Positions 19,541 through 28,689 of a DNA stretch of 64,000 bases are shown one piece after another. This stretch comes from Planctomycetota bacterium. Its GTDB lineage: Bacteria > Planctomycetota > UBA1135 > UBA2386. Location of the stretch: contig JADJWQ010000003.1 in NCBI GenBank assembly GCA_016716265.1, positions 300,950 through 364,949 on the forward strand. Reading direction: 5' to 3'. The position numbers and the translations under genes are program-made. A model generated the notes under the pieces. That model was not told the origin of the DNA. It ran no database searches and saw only the letters and a program-made list of their open reading frames with translations. The stretch's first letter is position 1; every line of letters starts with the position of its first letter.

Positions 19541-20330
19541 AGGAAGTCCAACGGGGTTTCTGGCACAGCGACCGGGTAGCCGAAGCGCGTTCGGGAACTC
19601 GAAGGTCCTCGCCGAGGGCTCTGCGGCGGAGTCAGACCAAGGAGATCTTGCCGGCCGTGGGGCGTCGCTGCGCAACCAGGGCAGACGCCGGGCGTCAGAC
19701 GACCGCCGATCCGACCGCGACGGAGGGCGTCGATCCGTTTGGGTCCGGCCAGAGGCCCGCCCCAGCGGGCGGTGCCCGGGTCGGTGATGAACGTCAGGAG
19801 TCGACGTCGGGTCTGGCAGCGAGGGCACACCAGAACGTCCACCCCAAGACAGCGCGACACGAGCCGAGCCCACGAGTGGCGTCGTGACGTGCGCTCTTCG
19901 TCATCACGTTCCTCGCGCCGAGCCGAGCGCCCTCGATGCGTCGAACGGAGGGCGGGTCGCGATTGGTCTTTCGCGGGCGGAGGCGGCACGACCCGATCGC
20001 GGTACGACGCGCCCGGTGCGAACGCCCCGTGGTACGTCACCGGGTGTCGCCGCGGGCGACGCACCAACGCCGCCAGCCGCTCGATCGACACCAGCGGCTC
20101 GAAGACGATGCGCTTCGTCCCCTCCTGCCACGGCCGCTTGAACCTGTAGACGACCTTGCCGTCGCGAGTCCAGGCCAGGCGGTTCTCGTCGATGGCCGGG
20201 CGCCGGACGTATCGACACAGCCGCTCCAGGGCTTCGCGGCGTCCGGACTCGACCGCGGTCGTCGCGCGCAACGAGAAGCCGCGGGAGCGCGCCTGCTGAT
20301 CGAAGGCATCGAGCTGATGTTCCGCACGAG
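19541..20330 (-). pseudogene. IS91-family transposase, C-terminal remnant with element end
   Basis: On the minus strand the frame reads ERLCRYVRRPAIDENRLAW, RDGKVVYRFKRPWQEGTKRI, RHPVTYHGAFAPGASYRD and CLGVDVLVCPRCQTRRRLL. This is the C-terminal part of the IS91/Y2-type transposase, including its CPRC zinc-knuckle. The N-terminal replication-initiator part is missing beyond about 20330, where aspartase sequence begins on the other strand. The 3' terminal 237 bases (19541-19777) are shared with 11473-11709. A long open frame runs from here into the FG-GAP gene; I regard that as chance. Confidence 0.75.
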
Positions 20331-20354
20331 CGGCGTCGTGCACGCGTTCTCGAC

Positions 20355-20828
20355 CGGCCGCACGCGCGTCGAGCACGACCTGCTCGGCGTCGGCCAGGTG
20401 CAGGCGGAGGCCGACTTCGGCCTGCAGACGTTGCGCGCGATGAGCAACTTCGACATCGCCGGCGTGCGTCTCGACGCGTAGCCGAACCTGATCAAGGCGC
20501 TGGCGATGGTCAAGAAGGCCTGCGCCCTGGCCAATCGCGACTGTGGAGCGATCGGGGCCGACGTCGCGGAGTCGATCGCCGACGCCGCAGACGAGGTGAT
20601 CGCCGGCAAGCTGCACGACGACTCCGTCGTCGACGTGCTGCAGGGTGGGGCGGGGACGCCGACCAACTTGAACGCGAACGAGGTGTTGGCCAACCGCGCG
20701 CTCGAGCTGCTCGGTCACGAGAAGGGCGACCACGACCGCGTCCACCCGAACAACCACGTCAACTGCCCGCAGTCGACCAACGACGTCTACCCGAGCGCCC
20801 TGAAGCTCGGAATGATCCTGAGCAGCCA
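20355..20828 (+). pseudogene. Aspartase N-terminal fragment (copy 2), nonsense codon
   Basis: The frame begins TRVEHDLLGVGQVQAEADFG and LQTLRAMSNFDIAGVRLDA, as in the N-terminus of AspA, meets TAG at 20479, and continues in the same frame with NLIKALAMVKKACALANRD. It then runs through GGAGTPTNLNANEVLANRAL to PQSTNDVYPSALKLG. The sequence switches to unrelated DNA after 20828. The part from 20601 matches copy 1 at 15083-15310 with 3 mismatches in 228 bases. Together the two fragments span more of the gene than either alone. Confidence 0.75.
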
Positions 20829-21395
20829 GCTGCCGCCGCACGCGCTCACGCGCTGGCAGTCCCGACCCGTCCAGGTGTTCGGCTGGGCGGTCAGGTAGAC
20901 ACGCTCGCCGAGATTTGCCGCTCGGGAACCGTGCGCGCCGCAGCTCCGACCTCCCTTCGAGACGCCTGTTGCAAATGAAGAGAGCGTGTCGAGGCGATGA
21001 ACCCTGACGGCGGTCCACCGCGAACGCATCACCACCCGGGCCGGCCCTCCTTCGCGCCCGGCGACCGGTGTAATTCGCCGGGCGCGCGACGGGATCTGGG
21101 CTCGGCGCGACTGCTGCACGCTGCGATTGCAGTCACGAATCGCGGAACGAAGCGCTCCGCGGTGCGCGAGTTGGGCAGCCACGTGGTCCAGGTACGGGCT
21201 CTCGCCGAAGCGGTGCACGACCACCCGGCCGATCTCGGGCGAGAGCGGCACGCCGGACAGCGCGACGATCCCCTTGCCTTCCGGCCACTCGCCGTGCCGC
21301 GCCAGCCAGTCCTGCTGCTCGCGTTCACGAGTCTCCGGTGTCCCTTCGGCAGCCGTGCATGATCGCGTCGCGGCGGCGGCGTAGCGTCGACCGGC
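20829..21395. other. Unassigned region with minus-strand frame remnants
   Basis: No complete gene is visible. On the minus strand at about 21370-21100 a protein-like stretch reads QQDWLARHGEWPEGKGIVAL, LSPEIGRVVVHRFGESPYLD and HVAAQLAHRGALRSAI, of a family I do not recognise. The rest lacks coding character. It lies between the aspartase fragment and the IS66 element and is probably a truncated gene. Confidence 0.3.
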
Positions 21396-21848
21396 ATGTC
21401 GCGATCAACAGCAGGACGAGCAGAGAGGCGCGGTAGGCGCGAGATCGAGGCGGCGCTGCAGCCGCTCCATCGCCGGATCGAGGAGTGGCGGAAGACGCGT
21501 GCGCGTCGGACGCGGATGCCGGACGAGCTGTAGGACGCCGCGGTGGAGGCAGCGCGGGCGTTCGGCCTCTGGGCGGTGTCGCAGGAGTTGCGGGTCAACT
21601 ACGAGAGCCTGAAGTCGCGGCTGCTCGCTGAAGCGGCAGCATCGCGGAGCGCGGCGCCGGCAGCGGCGGAGCCCGGCTTCGTGACATGCAGCGTGGCGGA
21701 CCTGCTCGGTGTCGATTCCGGGTCGGGCCTGCGGACCGAGCTCGAGCTGACGAGCGCCGGCGGCGCGCGGCTCGTCGTTCGCCTGGGGCCGCGCGATCAT
21801 CTCGACGTGGTCGCGCTCACGAGCTCCCTGTGGGGTGCCGCCAGATGA
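21396..21848 (+). pseudogene. IS66 accessory protein TnpA-like, in-frame stop
   Basis: From the ATG at 21396 the frame encodes a short helical N-terminus, then a TAG at 21531, then VEAARAFGLWAVSQELRVNY, SLKSRLLAEAA and LELTSAGGARLVVRLGPRD. This is the layout of IS66 TnpA. After the stop the frame is open to 21848, with GTG at 21543 as a possible restart. The stop overlaps the start of tnpB (ATGA), as usual in IS66 elements. Confidence 0.7.
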
Positions 21849-22204
21849 TCCAGATCACGCTGCAGATGCGGGTGCTGGTGGCGGTGGCGCCGACGGACTT
21901 CCGGCGCGGGATCGACGGCCTCGCACGGCAGTGCCGGGTTGCGCTGCGATCGGACCCGTTCTCGGGGACGGTGTTCGCGTTCTGCAATCGTCGTCGGACC
22001 GCGGTGAAGCTGCTGGTGTGCGACGGTCAGGGCTTCTGGCTGTGCCAGAAGCGGCTGTCGAGCGGGCGCTCTCGCCACTGGCCGGCGAGCGGCGATGCCG
22101 CCGCCGCGCTGCAAGCGCACGAGCTGCAGGTGCTGCTTCGCGGTGGCGATCCCACGAGGACGGCCGCGGCGCCGGAGTGGCGGCCGGTGAGCGCGAGCGC
22201 GTAG
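21845..22204 (+). CDS. tnpB: IS66 accessory protein TnpB
   Basis: A 119-residue protein with the IS66 Orf2/TnpB signature: MRVLVAVAPTDFRRGIDGLA, RSDPFSGTVFAFCNRRRTAV, KLLVCDGQGFWLCQKRLSSG. It is needed together with TnpA and TnpC for transposition of IS66 elements; its molecular role is poorly known. It is intact. It precedes the DruA-like gene by 52 bases. Confidence 0.85.
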   Translation: MIQITLQMRVLVAVAPTDFRRGIDGLARQCRVALRSDPFSGTVFAFCNRRRTAVKLLVCDGQGFWLCQKRLSSGRSRHWPASGDAAAALQAHELQVLLRGGDPTRTAAAPEWRPVSASA

Positions 22205-22256
22205 CGCGTCGTTTTCTGCTTACGTTCCGGCGCGGCCTGCGCGACTTCACGTCGGC

Positions 22257-23444
22257 ATGGACGTGCTCTTCGAGCATCGCGGCCGACGGGTGGACAGCGC
22301 CGAGGTGGCGTTCATCCGCGAGCTGATCGCTGCGCACCCGACGCTGAGCCGGCGCAAGCTGTCGGTCAAGCTGTGCGAGGCGTGGGGTTGGACGCAGCCC
22401 AACGGCCAGCCGCGCGACATGGTCTGCCGGTCGCTGATGCTCGGGTTTTATCGCGCGGGCCTGATCGAGCTTCCGGCCGTGCGGCAGACGTCGCGCAACC
22501 CGCTGGCGCTGCGCCACAAGCCGGCGCCGGTCGCGATCGATACGACGCCGATCGTCGGTGGGCTGCGCGACCTGCCGCCGATCGAGTTCCGGCGGGTTCG
22601 CCGTACCGCCGACGAGGCGATGCTCAACGGCCTGATCGAGCAGCACCACTACCTCGGCTACGTGCAGCCGGTCGGCGAGCACCTGAAGTTCCTCGTGTAC
22701 GCCGGCGAACGGCCGGTGGCGTCTTTCACCTGGAGCTCCGCACCGCGTCACCTGGGCCCCAGGGACCGGTTCCTCGGCTGGTCGAAGGAGGCGCGCCGGC
22801 GCAACATCCGCGGCATCGCCTACAACAGCCGCTACCTGATCCTGCAGTGGGTGCGCGTACCGCATCTGGCATCGCACCTGCTCGGGCGGATGGCTCGCCT
22901 GCTGCCGACGGAGTGGGAGCGTGTGTACGGGCACAAGGTCTGGTTCGCGGAGACCTTCGTGTATCCGGAGCGGTTCAAGGGCACGTGCTATCGCGCGGCC
23001 AACTGGCGGTGGCTCGGCCGCACCACGGGACGCGGCAAGGCCGACCAAACGCATCGCCCGAATCGACCGCTGAAGGACGTGCTGGGCCTCCCATTGACGG
23101 CTCGCTTTCGCGAGCTGCTCAGACGCTATGGAGGCCCGGCCCCCGCCATCCGTGGCGCTCGTGGGTTGCCTAGGAGCCTGGGCCACGGAAGGCCAGCGCG
23201 CCACGCGCCAAGGCGCGTGGTAGCGCGGAAGGCATCGCGGGAACTCGGAGGCCGCCAGTCCGGCGGGGAGGTCACGGTCGAGTTCGGTCGGTCACGGAGC
23301 GCACGCCGGTCCCTCGGCGGGCCTCGCGACGAAGCGAGACCCCGGAGACCCCGCTCACGCGGAAGTCATGCCCTTCATCCTGCGCAGGTTGAGCGCGAGC
23401 GCCACGAGATTGAGCTCCGCAGTGACCTTCGAAAGGCCACGTAG
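22257..23444 (+). CDS. DruA-like (DUF4338) passenger protein, 3' end altered by IS1182
   Basis: The protein shows the DUF4338 pattern shared with DruA of Druantia anti-phage systems: MLNGLIEQHHYLGYVQPVG, HLGPRDRFLGWSKEARRRN, NSRYLILQWVRVPHLASHLL and GTCYRAANWRWLGRTTGRG, then KADQTHRPNRPLKDVLGLPL. As it stands the frame is 395 residues, but from 23171 on it reads through the IS1182 end. If IS1182 and one CTAG copy are removed, the frame ends at TGA 24786-24788 after GLPSRS, giving 308 residues. DUF4338 genes are often found alone in mobile elements. Position after tnpA-tnpB suggests it is cargo or a working part of this IS66-type element rather than a defence locus; no druB-druE are present. 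Confidence 0.75.
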   Translation: MDVLFEHRGRRVDSAEVAFIRELIAAHPTLSRRKLSVKLCEAWGWTQPNGQPRDMVCRSLMLGFYRAGLIELPAVRQTSRNPLALRHKPAPVAIDTTPIVGGLRDLPPIEFRRVRRTADEAMLNGLIEQHHYLGYVQPVGEHLKFLVYAGERPVASFTWSSAPRHLGPRDRFLGWSKEARRRNIRGIAYNSRYLILQWVRVPHLASHLLGRMARLLPTEWERVYGHKVWFAETFVYPERFKGTCYRAANWRWLGRTTGRGKADQTHRPNRPLKDVLGLPLTARFRELLRRYGGPAPAIRGARGLPRSLGHGRPARHAPRRVVARKASRELGGRQSGGEVTVEFGRSRSARRSLGGPRDEARPRRPRSRGSHALHPAQVERERHEIELRSDLRKAT

Positions 23445-24777
23445 GCTGAAGCCCCTGAAGCCGAGGATGCTCTTCAGCCACCCGAACGGTGGCTCGGCGA
23501 CGTGCTTGCGTTGTCGGTAGCGCTCGCGACCCTCCTCGCATGGAGCTTCTCGCGCATGCGTTGCGTCGCCTCGTTCTGCTCCCTGGTTCAGGCGCATCCT
23601 TGCCCTCGCGCCCGAGTGCGATGTAGGCGTCGATGCCGGCAGCTTCGAGCACGGCGAGGTCCTCCTCCTTGCGATAGCCGGCATCCGCGAGCCCTGGTTC
23701 GCAGGCAGGCCGGTGTTCTCCATGGCTGCCTCGATCACCGGGATCAGCTGCCCTGCATCGGACGCGCAGTTGTTGACGACGTTGGCGACGATCAGCCGGG
23801 AGTCCCCGTCGACGGCGATCTGAACGTTGTAGCACTGCTCGAAGCCCTTCGAAGTCTTCATGATCCGGCTATCCGGGTCGGTGAAGTTCTCCTGGTCCTT
23901 CGGCTTCGGTTCGCCCTTCGGTGTCTTCCGCGCTCGAGGCCGCTCCCGGGGCGGCTCGCGTTCTTCACTCTCCGCCTGCGCCTTCTTGGCCTCGTCCGCC
24001 GCCTGGGCTTCCTCGGCCTTGCGCTTCTCCAGTCGAGCCTTCGCCGCCCGGATGCGCTCCAGGCGCTCTTCGCGGCGCCGCAGTTCCTCGGGCAGTTCGT
24101 CCCCGCGGAAGTCAGGACCAAACTCGACGTCCTCGCCTTCGTCCTTCTCCTGCGCCAGCCTCATGATCGCGGCAATCTCGCGCTCCAGCTGCTCCTCCTC
24201 CTCCTTCATGCGCGCGTAGCTCATCGCCTTGTGCTTGCTCGCGTTCGCCTTCAGCTTGCTGCCATCGATGGCCAGCGTACCGATCCTCGCCAGGCCCGCT
24301 TCCGCTGCCATCTTCACGACCTGCGCGAACAGGTCGCTGAACTGCTCCAGGTGGTTCGCACGGAAGCGCCTGATCGAACGGTGACCCGGCACCTGGTTCT
24401 CCGCGAGCACCCGGAACGCCACGCTGTCGCGGAGCTGGCTCTCGATCTTGCGCGAGGAGAACGTGCCGGTCGCATACGCGTAGATCAGCACGCGCAGCAT
24501 CATCCGCGGGTGGTACGGCAGCTCGCCCTTCCCGCAGACCCGGTAGGCGTCGACCAGCTTGTCGATGTCCAGTTCGTCGACCGCGTCCTTGATGAACCAG
24601 GCCAGATGGTCCTCGGGGAGCCAATCCCGTAGCGAGGGAGGAAGGAGCAGACCCTGGTCGATGTCGAGACCCCGCTTGAACCGCGCCATGCCCTCCCTAC
24701 GTACCAGCACCCAGAAAGGGTGAGACAATCCACCGAAACTTCAGCGCTCCGGGGTCATCCCGTGACCCAGGCTCCTA
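23171..24777 (-). mobile_element. IS1182-family element with inverted ends
   Basis: The ends are inverted repeats: TAGGAGCCTGGGCCACGG at 23171-23188 and its complement, with one mismatch, at 24760-24777. Both ends carry a CTAG tetranucleotide (23170-23173 and 24775-24778), consistent with insertion at a palindromic CTAG target. The element is about 1.6 kb and sits close to the end of the DruA-like gene. It holds a single transposase gene on the minus strand; 184 non-coding bases lie at its left end. Confidence 0.8.
23355..24728 (-). pseudogene. IS1182-family transposase with compensating frameshifts
   Basis: The frame is open over 457 codons but not colinear with a normal transposase. The N-terminal domain reads PPSLRDWLPEDHLAWFIKD and ELPYHPRMMLRVLIYAYATG; then come the catalytic start TLAIDGSKLKANASKHKA, a charged coiled-coil insertion and YNVQIAVDGDSRLIVANVV. 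Between about 23700 and 23530 the proper sequence (LADAGYRKEEDLAVLEAAGI, later QRMREKLHA) lies in other frames, so that section is garbled. The end KHVAEPPFGWLKSILGFRG returns to frame. The second catalytic aspartate is lost from the main frame, so the protein is probably inactive. Confidence 0.75.
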
Positions 24778-24861
24778 GCCGAAGCTGAGCCGAGCCACAA
24801 CGGGCTGGCGGAGGTGACCGCCGAGGCCGTGGTGCGCAGACGCAGACGAGGAGGCCGGACC

Positions 24862-25977
24862 ATGAGCGATGGTAGCGAGTTTCTCTACGTGGGGATCGAT
24901 GCTCATCAGGAGACGCTGTCGATCGCTGTTCTGGAGGAGCAGGGGACCGGCCCGGAGCCGGTGGTTCAGCTGCCGAATCGGCTGCCGGTCATCCGCCGGT
25001 GGTTCCGGAAGCTGCTGCAGCGAGGATCGGTCGTAGCGACCTACGAGGCAGGCTGCCTGGGCTTCGTCTTGCAGCGGGTGCTGGACGACCTGGGCGTGCA
25101 GTGCGTCGTTGCGGCACCAAGCCATCTGCCGAGGATCCCCGGCGACCAGCGGAAGACGGATCGAATCGACGCGCGGCGGCTTGCGTCGTTTCTTCGAGCC
25201 GGCCAGATCGTGGCGGTATCGCCGCCCTCTCCGGAACTCGAGTCCCTGCGTGGTCTGACACGATACCGCCAGGCCATGCGGGAGGACGTGGTCAGGATGC
25301 GCCATCGGATCCAGAAGTTCCTGCTGCTGCGTGGCCATGTGCATCGCGATGGGCAGAACTGGTCGCCCAGCCACATGCGGTGGCTTCGTCAACTGCAGGT
25401 CCAGATCGACGACGATCGTTCGACGCTGGACTCGATGCTCGATGAGCTCGAGCATCGACAGACGTCGCTCGCATTGCTCGACCAACGGATCGAGATGCGC
25501 GGACGGCAGCAGGACATCGAGGAGGCCGTGCGCTCTCTGATGGCTTTCCGTGGTGTGAAGTCGCTGACGGCGGTGTCGGTGATAGCCGAGCTCGGTGACC
25601 CTCGTCGCTTCCGGTCAGCGAAGCAGGTCAGCTCCTACTGCGGAATCACGCCGTCGGAGCATTCGTCTGGCGAACGAATCAAGCGTGGTCCGATCACGCG
25701 CGCCGGCAATGCTCGTTTGCGACGATTGCTCGTCGAGGCTGTGCAACATTACGCGCGGCCATACCCCAACAACAGCGCCGTCATTGCACGGCGTGCAAAT
25801 GCACCGACTCGCGTGCAGGCAATCGCGACCCGTGCCGAGCAACGCCTTCGGCGGCGCTATCGCGCGTTGGCAGTGCGCAAGCATACGAACGTCGCGAAGA
25901 CGGCCGTGGCCCGCGAGCTGATCGGCTTCTTGTGGGCCGCGCTGCTGCCCGAGAAGTGCTCGACCGAACATCCGTGA
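24862..25977 (+). CDS. IS110-family transposase (DEDD recombinase)
   Basis: A 371-residue intact recombinase. The N-terminal RuvC-like domain has the four acidic residues Asp13 (YVGIDAHQE), Glu62 (ATYEAG), Asp100 and Asp103 (KTDRIDARRL). The C-terminal Tnp_20 domain reads LMAFRGVKSLTAVSVIAELG, YCGITPSEHSSGERIKRG and GNARLRRLLVEAVQHYARP, with the serine-containing SSGE loop. IS110 enzymes are guided by a structured non-coding (bridge) RNA from the element's ends. It starts only 73 bases after the reconstructed stop of the DruA-like gene, so the 5' end of the element is short or overlaps that gene. The element's right end was not found. Confidence 0.88.
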   Translation: MSDGSEFLYVGIDAHQETLSIAVLEEQGTGPEPVVQLPNRLPVIRRWFRKLLQRGSVVATYEAGCLGFVLQRVLDDLGVQCVVAAPSHLPRIPGDQRKTDRIDARRLASFLRAGQIVAVSPPSPELESLRGLTRYRQAMREDVVRMRHRIQKFLLLRGHVHRDGQNWSPSHMRWLRQLQVQIDDDRSTLDSMLDELEHRQTSLALLDQRIEMRGRQQDIEEAVRSLMAFRGVKSLTAVSVIAELGDPRRFRSAKQVSSYCGITPSEHSSGERIKRGPITRAGNARLRRLLVEAVQHYARPYPNNSAVIARRANAPTRVQAIATRAEQRLRRRYRALAVRKHTNVAKTAVARELIGFLWAALLPEKCSTEHP

Positions 25978-26620
25978 GATTCCTGGGGGGATCCGTGCGG
26001 CTCCCGCTGGAGGATCCTCGACTCCGCTGTGTGAACGACCCTCGCGGTCCGTTCTCGATCTCAGACTGAAGGCCTCCCGACGGACGAAGCTTCCTGTGGT
26101 TTCGATCCACGAATATCAGCGTGACGCACCGTCGCTGAGAGCCGCACGGCCCCCGCTTTTCCATCGGCACAACTGAGGACGAGGAAGGCGTCGAGCATCG
26201 CAGCAACGCGGGCTGCACGGCGCGACGACCAGGTCTGAAACAACAGCGCGGCGAGGCATCCGCCTCGGACCGGCGAGGGCGCGCCGTCACGGCGCTTGCG
26301 CCAGCGTCGATCTCCGAGGGGCCCCGGCTTCGGTCCGAGCAGGGCCCCGGTCAGCCAGCGCTCCGTCCGTCGCGACGGCGCGCGCTGGCTCGACCGCGCC
26401 TGGAGCAGTCGAACCCGGTCGAGCCAGCGCCCACCGCCACGACGGCCTTGTGGCCGGGGCCCTGCTCGGACCGAAGCCGCCCTCGAAGATCGACTTGCGC
26501 AAGCGCCGCGCCGTCGCGCCCTCGCCTCGGTCTCGACCTGACTCGGCCGTCCCGCCGCTCGGACGGAGAGATTCGAGTGTGGGGAGCTTGACGGAGGGGC
26601 CTCCATATCAGCGGATCCTG
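25978..26620. other. Non-coding region between IS110 gene and IS66 tnpC
   Basis: No convincing gene. The first 280 bases should hold the right end of the IS110 element and may carry its structured RNA. The later part is a large imperfect inverted repeat described separately. Short frames through it in both directions resemble each other only because of the inverted repeat. Confidence 0.5.
26273..26526. repeat. Long imperfect inverted repeat
   Basis: Arms of about 115-125 bases (roughly 26273-26396 and 26412-26526) are inverted copies of each other around a short centre near 26404. Shared blocks include CTTCGGTCCGAGCAGGGCCC in the left arm, with its complement in the right, and GCGCTGGCTCGACC near the centre. 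It lies just before the IS66 tnpC gene and looks like two head-to-head copies of one element end. Confidence 0.7.
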
Positions 26621-28353
26621 ATGGCCAAGAAGAAGAAGCCGAAGTCCAAGCCGAAGCCGACCACGCGCCGGGACGTGAGGCGCGACGTTCTCGAAGCGAT
26701 CCTCGAGCGCGCACGGACGGCGCCGCTCGGGGCCGCGGATCTCCAGACGCTGCGGTCGGCGGTCGACACGCTCGCGTTCCTCACGCGCGAGCTGGAGCTG
26801 AAGGGCGCGTCGATCCGTCGGCTCCGCCGACTGCTGTTCGGCGCGAGCACGGAGAAGACGAGCAAGGTGCTCGGCGACCGCGCGGCCACCGACGAGGGCG
26901 GCGACGAGGTCGGCAGCGCGCCACCGGATCCGAGCCACGAAGCCGCCGCGTCAACGGACGAGAGCCACGAGGCGGTTGCAGAGCCGAGCCCAGAGCAGAC
27001 GGCTCGCCCGAGCCGGAGTACGCGGCTGAGCCGAAGCCGAAAGGCCATGGTCGCAACGGGGCGTCGGCCTACCGTGGGGCGAAGCGGATCGCCGTCGACC
27101 ACGACTCATTGAAGCCTGGCGATCGCTGTCCGGACTGCGAGCGCGGCAAGCTCCACTCGATGGCGATGCCGAAGGTCCTGGTGCGGGTGACCGGCGTGGC
27201 GCCCTTGAGCGCGGCGGTCTACGAGCTCGAGCGGCTGCGCTGCGGGCTGTGCGGCACGATCTACGCTGCGCAAGCGCCGCCGGGCATCGGCGACGCGAAG
27301 TACGACGAGACCGCCGCGAGCATGATCGCGCTCCTGAAGTACGGCTGCGGGGTGCCGTTCAATCGCATCGAGAAGCTGCAGCACAACCTGGGCATCCCGT
27401 TGCCCGCAGCGACCCAGTGGGAGCTCGTCGATGCAGCGGCCGATCCGATCGCGCCCGCTCACGACGAGCTGATCCGGCAGGCAGCCCAAGGCGAAGTGCT
27501 GCACAACGACGACACGCGAATGAAGATCCTGGAGGTCCCGACTCCTATCGAGGAGGACGGGGCCGAACGGACCGGCACGTACACGTCCGGAATCGTCGCG
27601 ATCGGCCACGGCCACCACATCGCGCTGTTCCTCACCGGGCAGCGTCGCGCCGGCGAGAATCTGGCAGACGTCCTCGCGCGGCGGGCAGCCGACCTGCCCC
27701 GTCCGATCCACATGTGCGACGCCTTGTCCCACAACACCTGTGGCGACTTCGAAGCGTTGCTCTCCCGGTGCGTGGCGCATGCACGACGGAAGTTCGTCGA
27801 GGTCGCAGAGAGCTTCCCCGATGAGGTCGCATTCGTCCTCGAGACGCTTCGTCAGGTCTATCTGCACGACGCGGAAGCACGCCAGCGCGAGCTGTCGCCA
27901 GCCGAGCGGCTCGCGCTGCACCAGGAGCGCAGCCAGCCGCTCATGGCGGCGCTCGAAGGCTGGCTCGACGACCAGATCGAAGACCGCAAGGTCGAGCCGA
28001 ACTCCAGCCTCGGCGAGTCGATCGTCTACATGCGAAAGCACTGGGCCGGGCTGACGCTGTTCCTGCGCGAGCCGGGAGCGCCACTCGACAACAACATCTG
28101 CGAGCGCGTGCTGAAGACGGCGATCCTCCACCGCAAGAACGCGATGTTCTACAAGACGCCGAACGGCGCTCGGGTTGGCGACCTGTTCATGAGCCTGATC
28201 CACACCGCGGAGCTGTGCGGAGCGGACCCGTTCGACTACCTGGTCGCCCTCCAGCTCCACCACCAGCGCGTCGCCGAGGCGCCCGCTGACTGGATGCCCT
28301 GGAGCTTCGCGGCGACGCTCGAGAAGATCGGCGCCGCCGCGGCCTCGGGGTGA
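26621..28353 (+). pseudogene. IS66 transposase TnpC, split by one frameshift
   Basis: The 5' part starts MAKKKKPKSKPKPTTRRDVR and has the leucine-zipper and IS66 N-terminal stretch SIRRLRRLLFGASTEKTSKV. Near 26990 the frame shifts; the rest (in frame with 27109-28353) carries KGHGRNGASAYRGAKRIAV, the zinc finger GDRCPDCERGKL with CGLCG, and the DDE domain. Catalytic residues are seen in LHNDDTRMKI, IHMCDALSHN and LDNNICERVLKTAILHRKNA. It is complete apart from the single shift. It may originally have belonged with tnpA-tnpB-druA at 21396-23173, now separated by IS1182 and IS110. Confidence 0.8.
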
Positions 28354-28431
28354 TCGGCGCCAACGCCTGCGGACCGCGGGGGAGCGGTCCGGGCGAGCGG
28401 CTGCCTCTGCGAACGCGTGGATTCCGGCTGA

Positions 28432-28668
28432 GTCCGCACGCTTGCCGGAAGCACACCCGTGATCGGCAGCGCGAACGGCGTCGCCGAGATCGGCGACCAG
28501 CCGACGACCCCGCGGCCGTCGCCGTTCGGCCACGTGGGGCTCTCCCTGCCGCTGACGAACGCGGTGGCCGGCGGGTTCTTCTCGGCGCAGATGCTCGGCT
28601 TCGACAGCGGTGCATCGGCGGCCATCCCGATCGTGTTCACGAACGCGATCCGCGCCACGATCCCGTGA
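28432..28668 (+). pseudogene. Secreted-protein C-terminal remnant
   Basis: The frame after a TGA at 28429 reads FGHVGLSLPLTNAVAGGFFS and AQMLGFDSGASAAIPIVFTN, ending AIRATIP. This is a typical C-terminal end of planctomycete secreted proteins. The rest of the gene is missing where the IS66 element begins. It is probably the tail of a host gene cut by that element. Confidence 0.55.
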
Positions 28669-28689
28669 CCTCCGCGCGCCCCGCACCGA

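Noticed and set aside
15083..20828. A functional aspartate ammonia-lyase
   Set aside because: Both copies are short fragments, one with an internal stop; neither contains the C-terminal half.
16489..21018. A single 1509-codon minus-strand gene
   Set aside because: The frame joins an IS91 transposase remnant, junk and the FG-GAP gene; a signal peptide with its own ATG at 19053 shows where the real gene begins.
22257..23444. A Druantia defence system
   Set aside because: Only a DruA-like gene is present; the large helicase-like druE and other components are missing, and the neighbours are IS66 genes.
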